DNA of 64,000 nt, taken from positions 24,303-88,302 of the forward strand of contig NZ_BDDS01000014.1 of the NCBI RefSeq assembly GCF_001653135.1, read 5' to 3'. The first letter of the stretch is position 1; every line of letters starts with the position of its first letter. This document shows positions 63,871 to 64,000 of the stretch, in pieces. A program made the position numbers and the translations under genes. The notes beneath the pieces were generated by a model. That model made no database searches. It was not told where the DNA came from and worked only from the letters and a program-made list of their open reading frames with translations. Source of the stretch: Pseudoalteromonas neustonica (GTDB lineage: Bacteria > Pseudomonadota > Gammaproteobacteria > Enterobacterales > Alteromonadaceae).

Positions 63871-64000
63871 TTAATTTTGCAGCAGTATGTTTGGTATTTA
63901 GGCAAGGCAGCGCCTATGCAGTGTGGTTGTTCCCCATAAATAGGCGATAACGCAGTATAAATGCCAAACATGCGCTGCCCAAAGGGTTCTTCCTAGGGGC
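63850..64000 (+). mobile_element. MITE-like element, copy C, cut by window end
   Basis: The left end GGGCGTGTTGACCTTTCG follows a TA (63848-63849), as in copies A and B. The visible 151 bp continues through the ATTTTGCAGCAG, GGCAAGGCAGCGCCTAT and GGGTTCTTCCTAGGGGC segments of copy A. The right end lies beyond the window. It overlaps the MFS gene end by 21 bp. Confidence 0.85.

Noticed and set aside
1..64000. tRNA, rRNA, CRISPR or prophage
   Set aside because: No regularly spaced repeats, no cloverleaf recognised and no phage structural gene was seen; short RNAs could still be missed by eye.

Overview
The window looks like chromosomal DNA of a marine gammaproteobacterium of the order Alteromonadales, most likely Pseudoalteromonas or a close relative. 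The evidence is low-GC coding sequence, many secreted proteases with PPC/PKD/P-domain tails, a curli operon, TonB-dependent sugar uptake with a MocR/LacI regulatory style, an AstB of the arginine succinyltransferase pathway, and the protein families themselves. I saw no rRNA, tRNA, CRISPR array or intact prophage. The genus is an inference from family resemblance, not from a marker gene.

Layout. 1-590 is the 3' end of a family 20 glycosidase. 675-2876 holds astB and a downstream GNAT gene split by a 310-bp MITE-like element. 3440-5537 holds an MDR oxidoreductase and the divergent ohrR/ohr pair. 5651-7831 is a small DUF3325/DUF3649/PepSY membrane operon, followed by a chemoreceptor. 10143-11384 is a TetR/AhpD-like pair with two matching operator boxes. 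11453-15439 holds an exported protein, a DUF1294 protein, an iron-type alcohol dehydrogenase, and a zinc-ribbon rhomboid protease with an overlapping partner. 15781-18328 is a MocR regulator divergent from a LysE exporter and a GNAT. 18515-20368 is a secreted subtilase, then soxR. 21125-28878 is a compact five-gene cluster (SWIM, DUF5691-like, MoxR ATPase, DUF5682-like, VWA) of unknown function. 29095-33374 holds small redox, DsrE and SGNH genes and a large LruC/GEVED cell-surface protein. 33685-35910 is a graveyard: an RHS tip with a frameshift, a REP-type transposase (RAYT) remnant, short direct repeats and a trehalase tail. 36069-40903 is the curli locus (csgD-like regulator, csgG, csgF, csgE and one very large curlin). 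41481-46192 holds a second subtilase, an ankyrin protein and a periplasmic catalase. 46373-54234 is a sucrose regulon (fructokinase, TonB-dependent receptor, MFS permease, sucrose phosphorylase, LacI regulator) with two LacI operators. 54527-57301 is an M9 collagenase. 57376-61679 is an RND efflux pair. 61811-63870 is a nicotianamine-synthase-like enzyme coupled to an MFS exporter.

How the genes work together. The sucrose genes form one coherent pathway: outer-membrane uptake, inner-membrane uptake, phosphorolysis, then fructose phosphorylation, under a single LacI repressor. The curli genes form one secretion and assembly system with an unusually long subunit. The NAS-like/MFS pair, with a Zur-like palindrome upstream, looks like a minimal metallophore synthesis-and-export unit.

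The main new observations are: (1) a MITE family with ~30-bp terminal inverted repeats and TA target duplications, present three times, which disrupts one gene and forms the ends of two others; (2) the NAS-like/MFS candidate metallophore locus; (3) the SWIM/MoxR/VWA cluster; (4) the RHS/RAYT/trehalase debris region.
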